Part shown: one piece after another, positions 8,209-16,745 of the stretch
Numbering within the stretch: position 1 is the first letter of the stretch
Layout: every line of letters begins with the position of its first letter
Source: Pseudoalteromonas carrageenovora IAM 12662
GTDB taxonomy: Bacteria; Pseudomonadota; Gammaproteobacteria; Enterobacterales; Alteromonadaceae
Assembly (NCBI RefSeq): GCF_900239935.1
Contig: NZ_LT965928.1
Location: 1,425,407-1,489,406, forward strand
Reading direction: 5' to 3'
DNA: 64,000 nucleotides
The notes under the pieces: generated by a model
The model's database searches: none
What the model saw: the letters and a program-made list of their open reading frames with translations, nothing else
What the model was told of the DNA's origin: nothing
Translations under genes and position numbers: made by a program

Positions 8209-9480
8209 TTACTCGTCTGCCTTTGTATCTGGCTGAGGCGCTGAATTAAATGGGTATAATGAAAAGTGTTGGCCGGCTATTTTTACGCGCGTTTTTTCAT
8301 CGCTTTGGCTAATATGCACGTCGCTGTCGCTGACTAGTTTTTGATACAAAAATAGCATTTCGTCGGCGTCTAGGTCGGGATAGCTTTCATCTAAAAATTG
8401 CAGCAGTGGTTGAGGCTTTTTGCGTTTTTTATTAAAGCGTTTTGCAAAGGTTTTTTTAACATCGTGGTAATCAGGAATGTTAGGCGTTACAAAAGCCGGT
8501 ACGTCTTGTTGCTCTGGAAGCTGGTATTCTTCATGTTCAAATTCCACTAAGCTTGCCATGTAAGCCACTATATGGCGCTGCTGCCCAAGCGAATAGCGCT
8601 GCGCATCGCTTACAAAGTTTGGCTGTACCGCACTCAGCATGTTGTCTACGCCATTTTTACGCACCAGGCCGAGCACTTTTGCCGCTTGGCGGGTAATTAA
8701 GTTATTACGGCGTAGTTCTTCGCGCAGTGGCATGAGCATATCGGCACTTTTACGTAAGCTTTCTCGGCCAACTAAATGCATTTCGAGTATACGGGTACGT
8801 AACTGCTCAAGCATGCGTTTGTCGTTGTAGGCTTTACCCGAGCGCTCAATGTGCTCTATTTGCTTACTTATTTGTTGCTCAATAATTGTAAAGCAGGCAT
8901 GAAAATCGCCCCTAATATCGACCATTTCAAGCATCGGCTCTATGTATTCGTCAAAGGCTTCTATTACGGCTTTGTAGCGCTTTTGTAAAGATTGCACAGC
9001 GTGATCAGACTTAGCTTGCTCAACAATATTTAATATGGCGTTTTCGTTGTGCGCGTAGAGCTTCATTATTTTACGCACCCGATCATCCATAATGCGGCTA
9101 AAACGGCGCAAATCGTCAAAGTCTTCCATTTCGCCAGCATTATCTAAACGGTTTCCTAGACGGGCTAAGTCATCAACCAAAACGCTAATTTCTTGTGCTA
9201 AACCTAGGTGTTCTTCTTGTAATAAAAAGGTCGCAAAATCGGCAATGGCACGGTTAATTTCAAGCTGAGAAGATTTAGCCAATGGAATGAGTATATCTTG
9301 ATTGAGCAAGCGATTTGTTTCTTTGTATATGCGCTCGTTTGTCCATGTGGGCTGCTTTTGCTTAATGGCGTTTTGTACGTCTTTTAGGCTAAAGTCGGCC
9401 ATTTTAAAACGTTTAAATAATAGCTCTAAAACACCCCAATGTTCGCTAAGGGTATTTAGCAGCTTTTTAGCTGGGATCAT
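8209..9480 (-). CDS. mksF: MksF kleisin-like condensin subunit
   Basis: A 423-residue first gene of the mks operon. The N-terminal 80 residues look like a winged helix (LKDVQNAIKQKQPTWTNERI). Long helices follow (about 110-260), and the C-terminal part ends in a DLDADEMLFLYQKLVSDSDV wing-like segment, which would bridge the MksB heads. The size is close to the family norm. The region upstream (9481-9692) is the likely promoter, shared divergently with nhaD. Confidence 0.8.
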   Translation of the reverse strand: MIPAKKLLNTLSEHWGVLELLFKRFKMADFSLKDVQNAIKQKQPTWTNERIYKETNRLLNQDILIPLAKSSQLEINRAIADFATFLLQEEHLGLAQEISVLVDDLARLGNRLDNAGEMEDFDDLRRFSRIMDDRVRKIMKLYAHNENAILNIVEQAKSDHAVQSLQKRYKAVIEAFDEYIEPMLEMVDIRGDFHACFTIIEQQISKQIEHIERSGKAYNDKRMLEQLRTRILEMHLVGRESLRKSADMLMPLREELRRNNLITRQAAKVLGLVRKNGVDNMLSAVQPNFVSDAQRYSLGQQRHIVAYMASLVEFEHEEYQLPEQQDVPAFVTPNIPDYHDVKKTFAKRFNKKRKKPQPLLQFLDESYPDLDADEMLFLYQKLVSDSDVHISQSDEKTRVKIAGQHFSLYPFNSAPQPDTKADE

Positions 9481-9692
9481 ATGAGGTTACAACATCCTAG
9501 TATTTTATTATTGAGTTCTTACAAAGGACTCATTATTACGTATTTTGCCTGCATATAGTATTCGTTTTTAAGACCATTTAATAATAGTTTTTGCACATCT
9601 GTGGTGCTAAAATCCGCACCAAAATTAGGAACGATCAAATGTGAGTTATTTGAACGTTCTGTTAAAACTATATCAAAGGTTATTTAACTACC

Positions 9693-10940
9693 ATGGTCCC
9701 CTCGATAATTTTAACCCTAATAGCGATTGCCTTTTTACTGATCGTTATAGAAGATATAATTCACGTAAATAAAGCTAAAACAACACTCTTTTTTGGAACG
9801 CTTTGTTGGATTATACTTTTTGTTAACCCTCTTCATGGGCAAAGCCCAGCAACTATTCAGCATCTTCTTAACGAAAACATATTAGAAATAGCCTCACTGT
9901 GGCTGTTTTTAATGGCCGCTATGACCTTTGTTGCGTATTTAAACTCTAAAGGATTTATAGAAAATATTGTGCACCGGGTTATGCCTAAAAGCATTAGCGA
10001 ACGGCAGCTTATGTTTTTAGTGGGCGGCTTTGCTTTTTTGTTTTCGTCTATTTCTGACAATGTAACCGCTACGCTTATATCACTTGCTGTGGTTATGTCG
10101 TTAAATCTTGAAACTAAAAAGCTCATTAAATACGCCACACTTATTGTGTTTGGGGTTAACTCTGGCGGTGTATCGCTAATAACCGGTGATGTAACCACCT
10201 TAATGATATTTTTGGACGGCAAGGTTTCTATTGCAAACTTATTACTGCTTATAGCGCCTGCGTTTATAAGTGTAATGCTATTAGCGCTTTTACTCTCTAT
10301 TGGTATGAAAGGGCAAATAGAGTTTGTGGGCTCGCAAAAAAAACGTATAGAAAAAACCGACATTACCATCGCCATCATTTTTTTATCAACCGTGGTAAGT
10401 ACGTTAACACTTAGCGTAATTTATAGCGTACCGCCGCTATTAACGTTTTTATTTGGCTTATCGGTTATGTTTTTAGTGGCGCAATTTTTAATGCGCAAAA
10501 AAGATATAAACAAAGACATCATCGATTTTGTGCGCGACATAGAATACGACACGCTACTGTTTTTTGTGGGTGTGCTTTTACTTGTTGGCGCATTAAAAGA
10601 AATTGGTATTTTAAGTAAATTTACCGATTTATATACAGTAATGGCACCTGAATACGCTAACTATTTAATGGGAATACTATCGGCAGGGGTTGATAACGTA
10701 CCGCTTACTGCTGCGCTATTAAAAGCAGATATAGTAATGAGTCAGCAACATTGGTTGTCGTTTACCTATGCAACAGGTGTAGGTGGGTCAATGCTTATAA
10801 TTGGTTCGGCAGCGGGTATTATTGCCATGAGCAAACTTAAAGCACTTACTTTTACTAGCTACTTTAAATTATCGCTGCAATTATTAATTTGTTATACCGT
10901 AGGTTATGCAGGCGCTTACTTTATGGGTGGTTTTGTTTAA
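9693..10940 (+). CDS. nhaD: NhaD-type Na+/H+ antiporter
   Basis: A 415-residue polytopic inner-membrane protein of the ion-transporter (ArsB/NhaD) superfamily with about 12 hydrophobic segments. Family hallmarks seen are SSISDNVTATLISLAVVMSL, VFGVNSGGVSLITGDVTTLM, FFVGVLLLVGAL and the C-terminal SAGVDNVPLTAAL and TGVGGSMLIIGSAAG. It exports Na+ (or Li+) in exchange for protons, a normal need of a marine bacterium. No strong Shine-Dalgarno precedes the ATG, so the exact start is less sure. A perfect hairpin terminator follows. Confidence 0.9.
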   Translation: MVPSIILTLIAIAFLLIVIEDIIHVNKAKTTLFFGTLCWIILFVNPLHGQSPATIQHLLNENILEIASLWLFLMAAMTFVAYLNSKGFIENIVHRVMPKSISERQLMFLVGGFAFLFSSISDNVTATLISLAVVMSLNLETKKLIKYATLIVFGVNSGGVSLITGDVTTLMIFLDGKVSIANLLLLIAPAFISVMLLALLLSIGMKGQIEFVGSQKKRIEKTDITIAIIFLSTVVSTLTLSVIYSVPPLLTFLFGLSVMFLVAQFLMRKKDINKDIIDFVRDIEYDTLLFFVGVLLLVGALKEIGILSKFTDLYTVMAPEYANYLMGILSAGVDNVPLTAALLKADIVMSQQHWLSFTYATGVGGSMLIIGSAAGIIAMSKLKALTFTSYFKLSLQLLICYTVGYAGAYFMGGFV

Positions 10941-10987
10941 TATTTACTATAAATGCTTGACACCTAGACGTCTAAACGATAACTTTC

Positions 10988-11013
10988 AAAGCCCCGCTAA
11001 TTAGCGGGGCTTT
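10988..11013 (+). terminator. nhaD intrinsic terminator
   Basis: A 13-bp perfect palindrome (AAAGCCCCGCTAA / TTAGCGGGGCTTT) is followed by GTTTTATT. It separates nhaD from the lysine riboswitch. Confidence 0.8.
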
Positions 11014-11043
11014 GTTTTATTAGCCAATGGTTAATAAAGCATT

Positions 11044-11206
11044 CAGAAGAGGTGCGATACTTAGGTATTTAATGGTAGGTGACGAACGCCAATAACCATT
11101 AAAGAGGGAAGTACTCGCCGAGAAAAACAATGGTACGTCGCTATTGTTTTTCGGTTTATGGGGCTGAATCCTCAAAACTGTCACCAATATAGGTGGAGAG
11201 CTTCTG
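11044..11206 (+). ncRNA. Lysine riboswitch (L box)
   Basis: The RNA matches the lysine aptamer. It has AGAGGTGCG after the P1 5' strand, then AGGGAAGTACTCGCCGAGAA and GGGGCTGAATCCTC. P1 closes perfectly by CAGAAG (11044-11049) with CTTCTG (11201-11206). Its position directly upstream of lysC fixes its role: free lysine binding lowers aspartokinase expression. There is no U-tract terminator between the aptamer and lysC, so control is more likely at translation than at transcription. Confidence 0.92.
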
Positions 11207-11229
11207 GCAGCGGACTTATCTTCAAGCAT

Positions 11230-11281
11230 TCCTTTGCCAAGTTCTTCTTGTTTTATTGCGGTTTGGATACCGCGAAAGGAG
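11230..11281 (+). promoter_or_regulatory. Candidate anti-Shine-Dalgarno expression platform of the lysine riboswitch
   Basis: TCCTTT (11230-11235) is perfectly complementary to AAAGGA (11275-11280), the core of the lysC ribosome site. A small hairpin (GCGGT / ACCGC, 11258-11273) brings the two together. This would hide the ribosome site in the lysine-bound state. The pairing is my inference from the sequence. Confidence 0.5.
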
Positions 11282-11286
11282 ACTAA

Positions 11287-12678
11287 ATGACTACCCAATC
11301 AGCGCCACAAACAGTGCCTAAAACAGAGTTCAGCGCAAAATCAGATTACATCGTTGCCAAATTTGGCGGAACCAGTGTTGCAAACTTTGAAGCGATGAGT
11401 CGCTGCAGCGAAATTATCGTTGCAGATAAAAGCGTACGTATTGTAGCTGTGAGCGCCAGTGCCGGCGTAACTAATCACTTAGTTGCACTGTGTAAATCAA
11501 GTATTACCCCAGAGCAGCGCCAAGAACACATAGACGGCGTGCTAGCCATTCAGCACGCTATTTTAGATGAATTATCGCTTGATGCCGATTTAGCCGTAGG
11601 CTTTAACGAAACATTAAAAGCATTCCAAACACTAGCGCTTGAAACACTAACAACTGATCAGCAGCACGATGAGCTACTTAGCTTTGGTGAGCGTTTATCG
11701 TCGTACTTATTTGCACAAGTGCTGCGTTTAAAAGGCTTAAATGCTGACCGTTTTGATGTACGAAAAGTACTTAAAACCGACAGCCAGTTTGGTAAAGCAA
11801 CACCTAATGTTAAAGCCACAGCGCAAGCGGCTAAAGAAGTATTAATTCCGCTATTAGATGAGCAGGTAATTGTGACTCAAGGTTTTGTTGGCAGCGACGA
11901 ATTTGGCCAAACAACCACGCTTGGCCGTGGTGGCTCAGATTACAGCGCTGCATTACTTGCTGAAGCGATTAACGCTAAAAGCGTACATATTTGGACCGAC
12001 GTAGTGGGTATTTTTAGCACAGACCCTCGTTTGTGTGCAAAAGCAACACCTATAGCCCGTTTAAGCTTTGACGAAGCCGCAGAAATGGCCACCTTTGGCG
12101 CAAAAGTATTGCACCCAGCCACTATTTTACCAGCGAGTCGCAGCCACATTAATGTATTTGTAGGTTCAAGCCGTGAGCCAGAGCGCGGTGGTACATGGAT
12201 TGAGCGTGAAAAATCGCAGCAACCAGGTATACGCGCCGTAACACAACGTAAAAACCAAATATTGCTCACCCTTAAAAGCCCTGAAATGCTATTGGCAAGT
12301 GGCTTTTTAGCCCGCGTGTTTACCATTTTAAGTGAGTTTAATATATCGGTAGATTTAGTTACTACCTCTGAAATAAGCGTAGCCATTACCCTCGATAACG
12401 CGCCTAATGCCTCTCGCCCAGAGCTTGAGCAAGCGTGTTTAGATAAGCTTGCTGAATTTTGTCATGTATCGGTTGAAAACAACTTAACGTTAGTGGCGCT
12501 TATTGGCTCAGAAATACAGCTTCGTCAGCACGAAATGAACCTAATGAATGTACTAAAAGAGTTTAATATTCGTTTAATTTGCCATGGTGCAAGTAAGCAC
12601 AACCTTTGCTTTTTAGTAGAGCAGGGCGAGTCAGATAACGTGGTACAAGCTATACATAGCCGCCTATTAGAGGTGTAA
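11287..12678 (+). CDS. lysC: Lysine-sensitive aspartokinase (AK III type)
   Basis: A 463-residue monofunctional aspartate kinase catalysing the first step of the aspartate family pathway (aspartate to aspartyl phosphate). The kinase domain begins with AKFGGTSVAN (residues 24-33) and contains FGERLSSYL, GFVGSDEFGQTTTLGRGGSDYSA-like substrate loops and the ATP-site WTDVVGIFSTDPR. Two ACT domains occupy about 310-463 and should bind lysine. Length and architecture match E. coli LysC. A strong ribosome site (AAGGAG) lies 5 bases before the ATG. Expression is set by the riboswitch and activity by feedback. Confidence 0.93.
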   Translation: MTTQSAPQTVPKTEFSAKSDYIVAKFGGTSVANFEAMSRCSEIIVADKSVRIVAVSASAGVTNHLVALCKSSITPEQRQEHIDGVLAIQHAILDELSLDADLAVGFNETLKAFQTLALETLTTDQQHDELLSFGERLSSYLFAQVLRLKGLNADRFDVRKVLKTDSQFGKATPNVKATAQAAKEVLIPLLDEQVIVTQGFVGSDEFGQTTTLGRGGSDYSAALLAEAINAKSVHIWTDVVGIFSTDPRLCAKATPIARLSFDEAAEMATFGAKVLHPATILPASRSHINVFVGSSREPERGGTWIEREKSQQPGIRAVTQRKNQILLTLKSPEMLLASGFLARVFTILSEFNISVDLVTTSEISVAITLDNAPNASRPELEQACLDKLAEFCHVSVENNLTLVALIGSEIQLRQHEMNLMNVLKEFNIRLICHGASKHNLCFLVEQGESDNVVQAIHSRLLEV

Positions 12679-12687
12679 AATAAACAG

Positions 12688-13443
12688 TTAAAGTATAAAG
12701 TCTGTTATTAAAAAGCATCGCCAGTCGGTGCTTTTTTTATGCGCTACAGTTACATCAAATTGGGTGTGTTTGTCATTACTTTCAACGGTAACACAGTTAC
12801 TTGACGCACTGAGTGTTGCCATATTTAACTCGTTAAACACATTAGGGCTAAGCAATTTAGCAATAGGGCGGCTGGTGGCTTTAGCAAGCGACTCTTTTAA
12901 TGTCCAAATTCTAAAAAAGGTATTAGCTTGGGTTTGCGTATTACTTGGCTTGGCAATTAGTGCTATTTCGTCTGCGTGATAAAAATGCTTAGCGAGCTTT
13001 TCAAATGGGCGCTTTAAGCTTATTTTTTCAATATCAAAACCAAACTCAGTTTTAGCTAAGTTAAGTGCTACGCCAACCAAACCATGAGAGTGCGAAATAC
13101 AGGTATTAATAACCTCGTCACTAACATATAACTGTAGTTTTGCGCTCGCTTCGTCAAATTGAGTGCTCATAGCATTTAGCGGTGTGTTTGCGTAGTGTGG
13201 CTTAGCTATTTTAACCAGCTGTTTTAGCAATATACGGGTAGCCAAGTATTCTTGTTTTGCTTGCGCTCTTTTACGGCGGTTTATAACGCTCAGCTCAAAC
13301 GGGCTAAAGTAATCAGGTAAATTAAATTTACTCACATCTAGTTTTGTAGCATCAAATAATAAAATACTGTTATTAGCTAACGGTAAGTTTGTTAATTGAA
13401 TAGGAGTAATACTTAAGGTGTTTTTAAAATAATGTGCGGTCAT
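12688..13443 (-). CDS. 4'-phosphopantetheinyl transferase (Sfp/EntD type)
   Basis: A 251-residue enzyme that transfers phosphopantetheine from CoA to a serine of carrier proteins. The two Mg2+/CoA motifs are clear: FGFDIEK (134-140, usually GVDIE) and FFRIWTLKESLAKA (176-189). Seeing the Phe-for-Val change in GFDIE together with an otherwise normal WTxKES motif suggests an active enzyme. No synthase gene is adjacent, so the target carrier (primary fatty acid, polyunsaturated fatty acid or secondary metabolite) is unknown. It is convergent with lysC, 9 bases apart. Confidence 0.88.
   Translation of the reverse strand: MTAHYFKNTLSITPIQLTNLPLANNSILLFDATKLDVSKFNLPDYFSPFELSVINRRKRAQAKQEYLATRILLKQLVKIAKPHYANTPLNAMSTQFDEASAKLQLYVSDEVINTCISHSHGLVGVALNLAKTEFGFDIEKISLKRPFEKLAKHFYHADEIALIAKPSNTQTQANTFFRIWTLKESLAKATSRPIAKLLSPNVFNELNMATLSASSNCVTVESNDKHTQFDVTVAHKKSTDWRCFLITDFIL
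12711..12740 (+). terminator. Possible lysC terminator inside the 3' end of the convergent gene
   Basis: AAAAGCA (12711-12717) pairs with TGCTTTT (12729-12735), followed by a T run. The hairpin is encoded within the last codons of the phosphopantetheinyl transferase gene on the other strand. Confidence 0.5.
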
Positions 13444-13582
13444 AAATGCTTAAAATGAGTGAGCCGCTGTAATTATGAGCGGTTAGCAGAGCTTATTTAT
13501 TCAACGAGCAATTTTATTACTCAGCTGGCATGAAATATGGTTTAATTCACAACTATCAAAATAATAACAGATTTGTAGATGT

Positions 13583-14905
13583 ATGGCACAAGTGCGTGAT
13601 GGCTTTCAAAGCCGATTTGGTTTTGTTTTAGCCGCTGCTGGCGCAGCAGTGGGTTTAGGTAATATTTGGGGTTTTCCTACACAAGCGGCCAACCATGGTG
13701 GTGGTGCATTTTTACTCGTTTACTTTATTGTCATTTTTTTATTGGCATTGCCGGCGCTTTATACTGAGCTTTACTTAGGTCACAAGGCACAAGCAAATCC
13801 AGTAAAAGCCCTTGGCGATGCATGGCAAAATACTAATAAAAAAATAGGTGCTGCCGCAGGTTATATTGGCCTTGCGGGCGCTGTGGTTATGCTTAGTTTT
13901 TATTCTATTGTAGCTGGGTGGATGCTTTCATACGCCATTGAGCCCATAACCTCATTTTTTGGCTTTGATGCCGCAAGCGACTTTTTACACAGTGACTCGG
14001 TACTGCGTAATTTTGTATTTACGCCACTTATGCTTATTTTAACAGCCAGCATTATTTTAAAAGGGGTTAAGTCGGGTATTGAAACCTGGTCGCGCCGTTT
14101 AATGCCGTTGTTACTGGTTTTATTAATTGGCTTAATTGTTTATATAGCCAGCTTAGATGGCGCAAGCGAAGGTTTTGCCGCGTATTTAATACCTGATTTT
14201 AGCCAAGTGCTCGACCCAAATTTAATTATTGCAGCAATGGGGCAGGCGTTCTTTTCGCTCTCATTAGGTGTAGGTTGTATGATGATTTACGGCTCGTACT
14301 TACAGCCAGATGCAAACCTTCCAAAACTAACCGCAAGCGTTGCACTACTCGATACAAGCGTGGCGTTTTTAGCCGGTTTACTCATTGTGCCTGCCATTTA
14401 TGTAGCGCAGCATAACGGTGTTGAAGTGTTTAACGGCGGTAAATTAATTGGCGAAGGGCAGCTTATTTTTGCCATTTTACCAGAGCTATTTAACACGATG
14501 GGCGAAATTGGTTTATTAGTCGGCTTGTTGTTTTTTGTACTTATGTCAATTGCATCGGTTACATCAACTATATCAACCACTGAGATCCCGGTTGCCTTTT
14601 TAGTCGAAAACCATAATGTGAACCGCACTAAAGCAACGTGGGCAGTCAGTTTAGTCGTACTTATATGTGCAAGCGCGATTATATTAAACTTTGATTGGTT
14701 ATTTGGTTTGGTAATTATGCTGTTTACCCAATACCAATTACCGCTTATGGGATTATTTTACTTTATTACAGTAGGTTGGATGTGGCAGCGTGGGAATAAA
14801 TTACATGAAGCAACAACAGGGATTCACTATTGGTTTGCTCAGTACATTCGTTTTGTGTGCCCAATATTAATGACCCTGGTATTTGCTAACGTAGCCTTTG
14901 GGTGA
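13583..14905 (+). CDS. Sodium-dependent neurotransmitter-symporter (NSS/SNF) family transporter
   Basis: A 440-residue, 11-12 TM inner-membrane symporter. TM1 has the diagnostic GFVLAAAGAAVGLGNIWGFP Na+/substrate motif followed by GGGAFLLVYF. TM6 contains AMGQAFFSLSLGVG, matching the unwound substrate-site segment. It imports an amino acid or related solute with Na+; the substrate cannot be told from sequence. Length fits bacterial members with 11 helices. It is a single-gene unit with a clear terminator downstream. Confidence 0.9.
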   Translation: MAQVRDGFQSRFGFVLAAAGAAVGLGNIWGFPTQAANHGGGAFLLVYFIVIFLLALPALYTELYLGHKAQANPVKALGDAWQNTNKKIGAAAGYIGLAGAVVMLSFYSIVAGWMLSYAIEPITSFFGFDAASDFLHSDSVLRNFVFTPLMLILTASIILKGVKSGIETWSRRLMPLLLVLLIGLIVYIASLDGASEGFAAYLIPDFSQVLDPNLIIAAMGQAFFSLSLGVGCMMIYGSYLQPDANLPKLTASVALLDTSVAFLAGLLIVPAIYVAQHNGVEVFNGGKLIGEGQLIFAILPELFNTMGEIGLLVGLLFFVLMSIASVTSTISTTEIPVAFLVENHNVNRTKATWAVSLVVLICASAIILNFDWLFGLVIMLFTQYQLPLMGLFYFITVGWMWQRGNKLHEATTGIHYWFAQYIRFVCPILMTLVFANVAFG

Positions 14906-14946
14906 TTATGGCTAAGCCATAGAGCTAGCATTAAAAATAGATTAAT

Positions 14947-14980
14947 AAAGCGAAGTGAACTTATAAACTCACTTCGCTTT
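14947..14980. terminator. Bidirectional intrinsic terminator
   Basis: A 12-bp perfect stem (AAAGCGAAGTGA / TCACTTCGCTTT) followed by T6 lies between the convergent NSS transporter and dehydrogenase genes. Confidence 0.85.
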
Positions 14981-15001
14981 TTTGTGTCTATTTAAAATAA
15001 C

Positions 15002-15982
15002 TTATAAAACCTCATTAGTTAGCGGCTTACTTTCACAAACTTCCAGCGCATTTTGTATGGTTGTATTGGCAATCTCGGTAAGTGCTTCTTGGGTAAAAAA
15101 TCCCTGATGACCTGTTACTAATACATTTTTAAAACTGACTAAGCGCGAGAATATATCGTCTTGATTTATTTCATCGCTGTGGTTTTTAAAAAATAGCTCA
15201 GACTCTTGCTCGTACACGTCGAGCCCTAAATACCCCAGTTTTTTAGTTTTAAGTGCGTTTATACACGCTTTACTATTAAGCAGCGCACCGCGAGAGGTAT
15301 TAATAAGCATAACGCCGGGTTTCATTTTATTAAATGCTTCATCATTTATTAAGTGGTGAGTTTGATCTGTTAGTGGGCAGTGCAGTGAAATTATATCGCT
15401 TTTAGTGAGCAGCGAATCTAAATCGGTAATGGTGTAATTACCAGGTTGTGCATATGGGTCGCACACTAAAACGTTTGCACCAAAGCCATTTAATATATTA
15501 CAAAGCGCAAGGCCAATTTTACCGCAACCTATTATTCCAACCGTTTTGCTGTGCAGGTTAAAGCCTAATAAACCGTTTAAATCAAAGTTGTCTTCGCGTA
15601 CGCGGTTATAGGCCTTATGCGTTTTACGGCTAAGCGTAAGCATAAGTGCAATACAGTGCTCTGCTACGGCTTCTGGGCTGTATGCGGGTACGCGTAATAC
15701 GTTCATGCTATTTGCTTTTGCAGCAGGTAAATCTACGTTATTAAACCCCGCACAACGTAGTAAAATGGTTTTTATACCAAAGCTTGCAAGCTGCTTTATT
15801 ACAGCGTCATCAACGGTGTCGTTTACAAATACACATATAGCATCAAAGTCTTTAGCTAAAATGGCGGTGTTTTGATTAAGAGATTGCTCTAAATAAGTAA
15901 TCGATACACTACCTTGGCCTGTAATGCTTTGCTCAAAAAAAGGCTGCTCGTACTTTTGAGTGCTAAAAAAAGCAATGTTCAT
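15002..15982 (-). CDS. ldhA: D-lactate dehydrogenase-like 2-hydroxyacid dehydrogenase
   Basis: A 326-residue NAD-dependent dehydrogenase of the D-isomer 2-hydroxyacid family, closest in pattern to fermentative LdhA (pyruvate + NADH to D-lactate). It starts MNIAFFSTQKYEQPFF, the usual LdhA N-terminus. The dinucleotide fold is VGIIGCGKIGLALCNIL, and the catalytic Arg, Glu and His appear in LINTSRGALLN, LDVYEQE and VTGHQGFFT. It stands alone between two terminators or gaps. It could equally reduce another 2-ketoacid. Confidence 0.85.
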   Translation of the reverse strand: MNIAFFSTQKYEQPFFEQSITGQGSVSITYLEQSLNQNTAILAKDFDAICVFVNDTVDDAVIKQLASFGIKTILLRCAGFNNVDLPAAKANSMNVLRVPAYSPEAVAEHCIALMLTLSRKTHKAYNRVREDNFDLNGLLGFNLHSKTVGIIGCGKIGLALCNILNGFGANVLVCDPYAQPGNYTITDLDSLLTKSDIISLHCPLTDQTHHLINDEAFNKMKPGVMLINTSRGALLNSKACINALKTKKLGYLGLDVYEQESELFFKNHSDEINQDDIFSRLVSFKNVLVTGHQGFFTQEALTEIANTTIQNALEVCESKPLTNEVL

Positions 15983-16078
15983 GTTATTAGCTCCAACGCT
16001 TATATGCTCATCTTTATAACATTAAACTACTTTTAGGTAATCCGCTTTAATAAGCGCCACTTTATTGTTTTAAAATAA

Positions 16079-16624
16079 CTAAATGCCTTTTAATGCTGCA
16101 AAGTTTGTTACTATTTTTGGGCTTTTTTTACCACTCGTTTTTTTTTGCAAGTTGGCTTCAATAACGTGTTTTAGCGTTTCGGGCTTGGTACGTGGTGCGT
16201 AACGCGCAACTAGTTGCCCTTCGGTATTAATTAAAAACTTTGTAAAGTTCCACTTTATTGCGCGGTTTTGAGAAATACCACGCGTATGCGATTTTAAATA
16301 ATTAAACAGTGGGTGTGCTTCAGGGCCGTTTACCATTACTTTCCCAAACACCTCAAACGATACGTTAAATTGCGCTTGGTAAAAGTCTTTAATGGCTAAA
16401 TTATCAAGAGGCTCATTTTGACCAAATTGATTACACGGAAACGCCAATATTGTAAATCCGCTGCTTTTGTATTCTTGATACAGCTTTTCGAGGGCGCTTA
16501 ATTGCACCGAAAAGTTACACTTACTGGCTGTATTAACAATAAGTATGGTTTTGCCCTTTAACTGGCTAAGAGGAAAACTTTCACTGTTATAAAGTGGTGC
16601 GTTAAATTGATAAATGCTATCCAT
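16079..16624 (-). CDS. Glutathione peroxidase family (cysteine type)
   Basis: A 181-residue thiol peroxidase of the GPx/BtuE family. The peroxidatic Cys is C36 in NTASKCNFSVQ (normally ASKCGFT). The catalytic Gln and Trp are in FPCNQFGQNEP and KWNFTKFLIN. C64 in the FPCNQF segment is the typical second Cys, suggesting thioredoxin-dependent turnover. It detoxifies lipid or hydrogen peroxide in the cytosol. The C-terminus is extended by a Lys-rich tail of about 20 residues. The next gene is divergent. Confidence 0.9.
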   Translation of the reverse strand: MDSIYQFNAPLYNSESFPLSQLKGKTILIVNTASKCNFSVQLSALEKLYQEYKSSGFTILAFPCNQFGQNEPLDNLAIKDFYQAQFNVSFEVFGKVMVNGPEAHPLFNYLKSHTRGISQNRAIKWNFTKFLINTEGQLVARYAPRTKPETLKHVIEANLQKKTSGKKSPKIVTNFAALKGI

Positions 16625-16745
16625 AGGTTACCTACTTAATTTCCAAATAGTGGAAATTTTATAAAGACTTTCATTCGCTTTTTCGCTACCCGATTGACAT
16701 AATCGAGGCCTAGTTTCTAAGTTATCAGTTTAATAGGTCATTTTT

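Noticed and set aside
4883..9480. Plasmid-defence (Wadjet/Jet) island
   Set aside because: No JetD/MksG nuclease gene is present and the surrounding genes are ordinary chromosomal genes; a chromosome-organising condensin is more likely.
11020..11298. Minus-strand reading frame of 92 codons
   Set aside because: It covers the lysine riboswitch antisense and has no family features.
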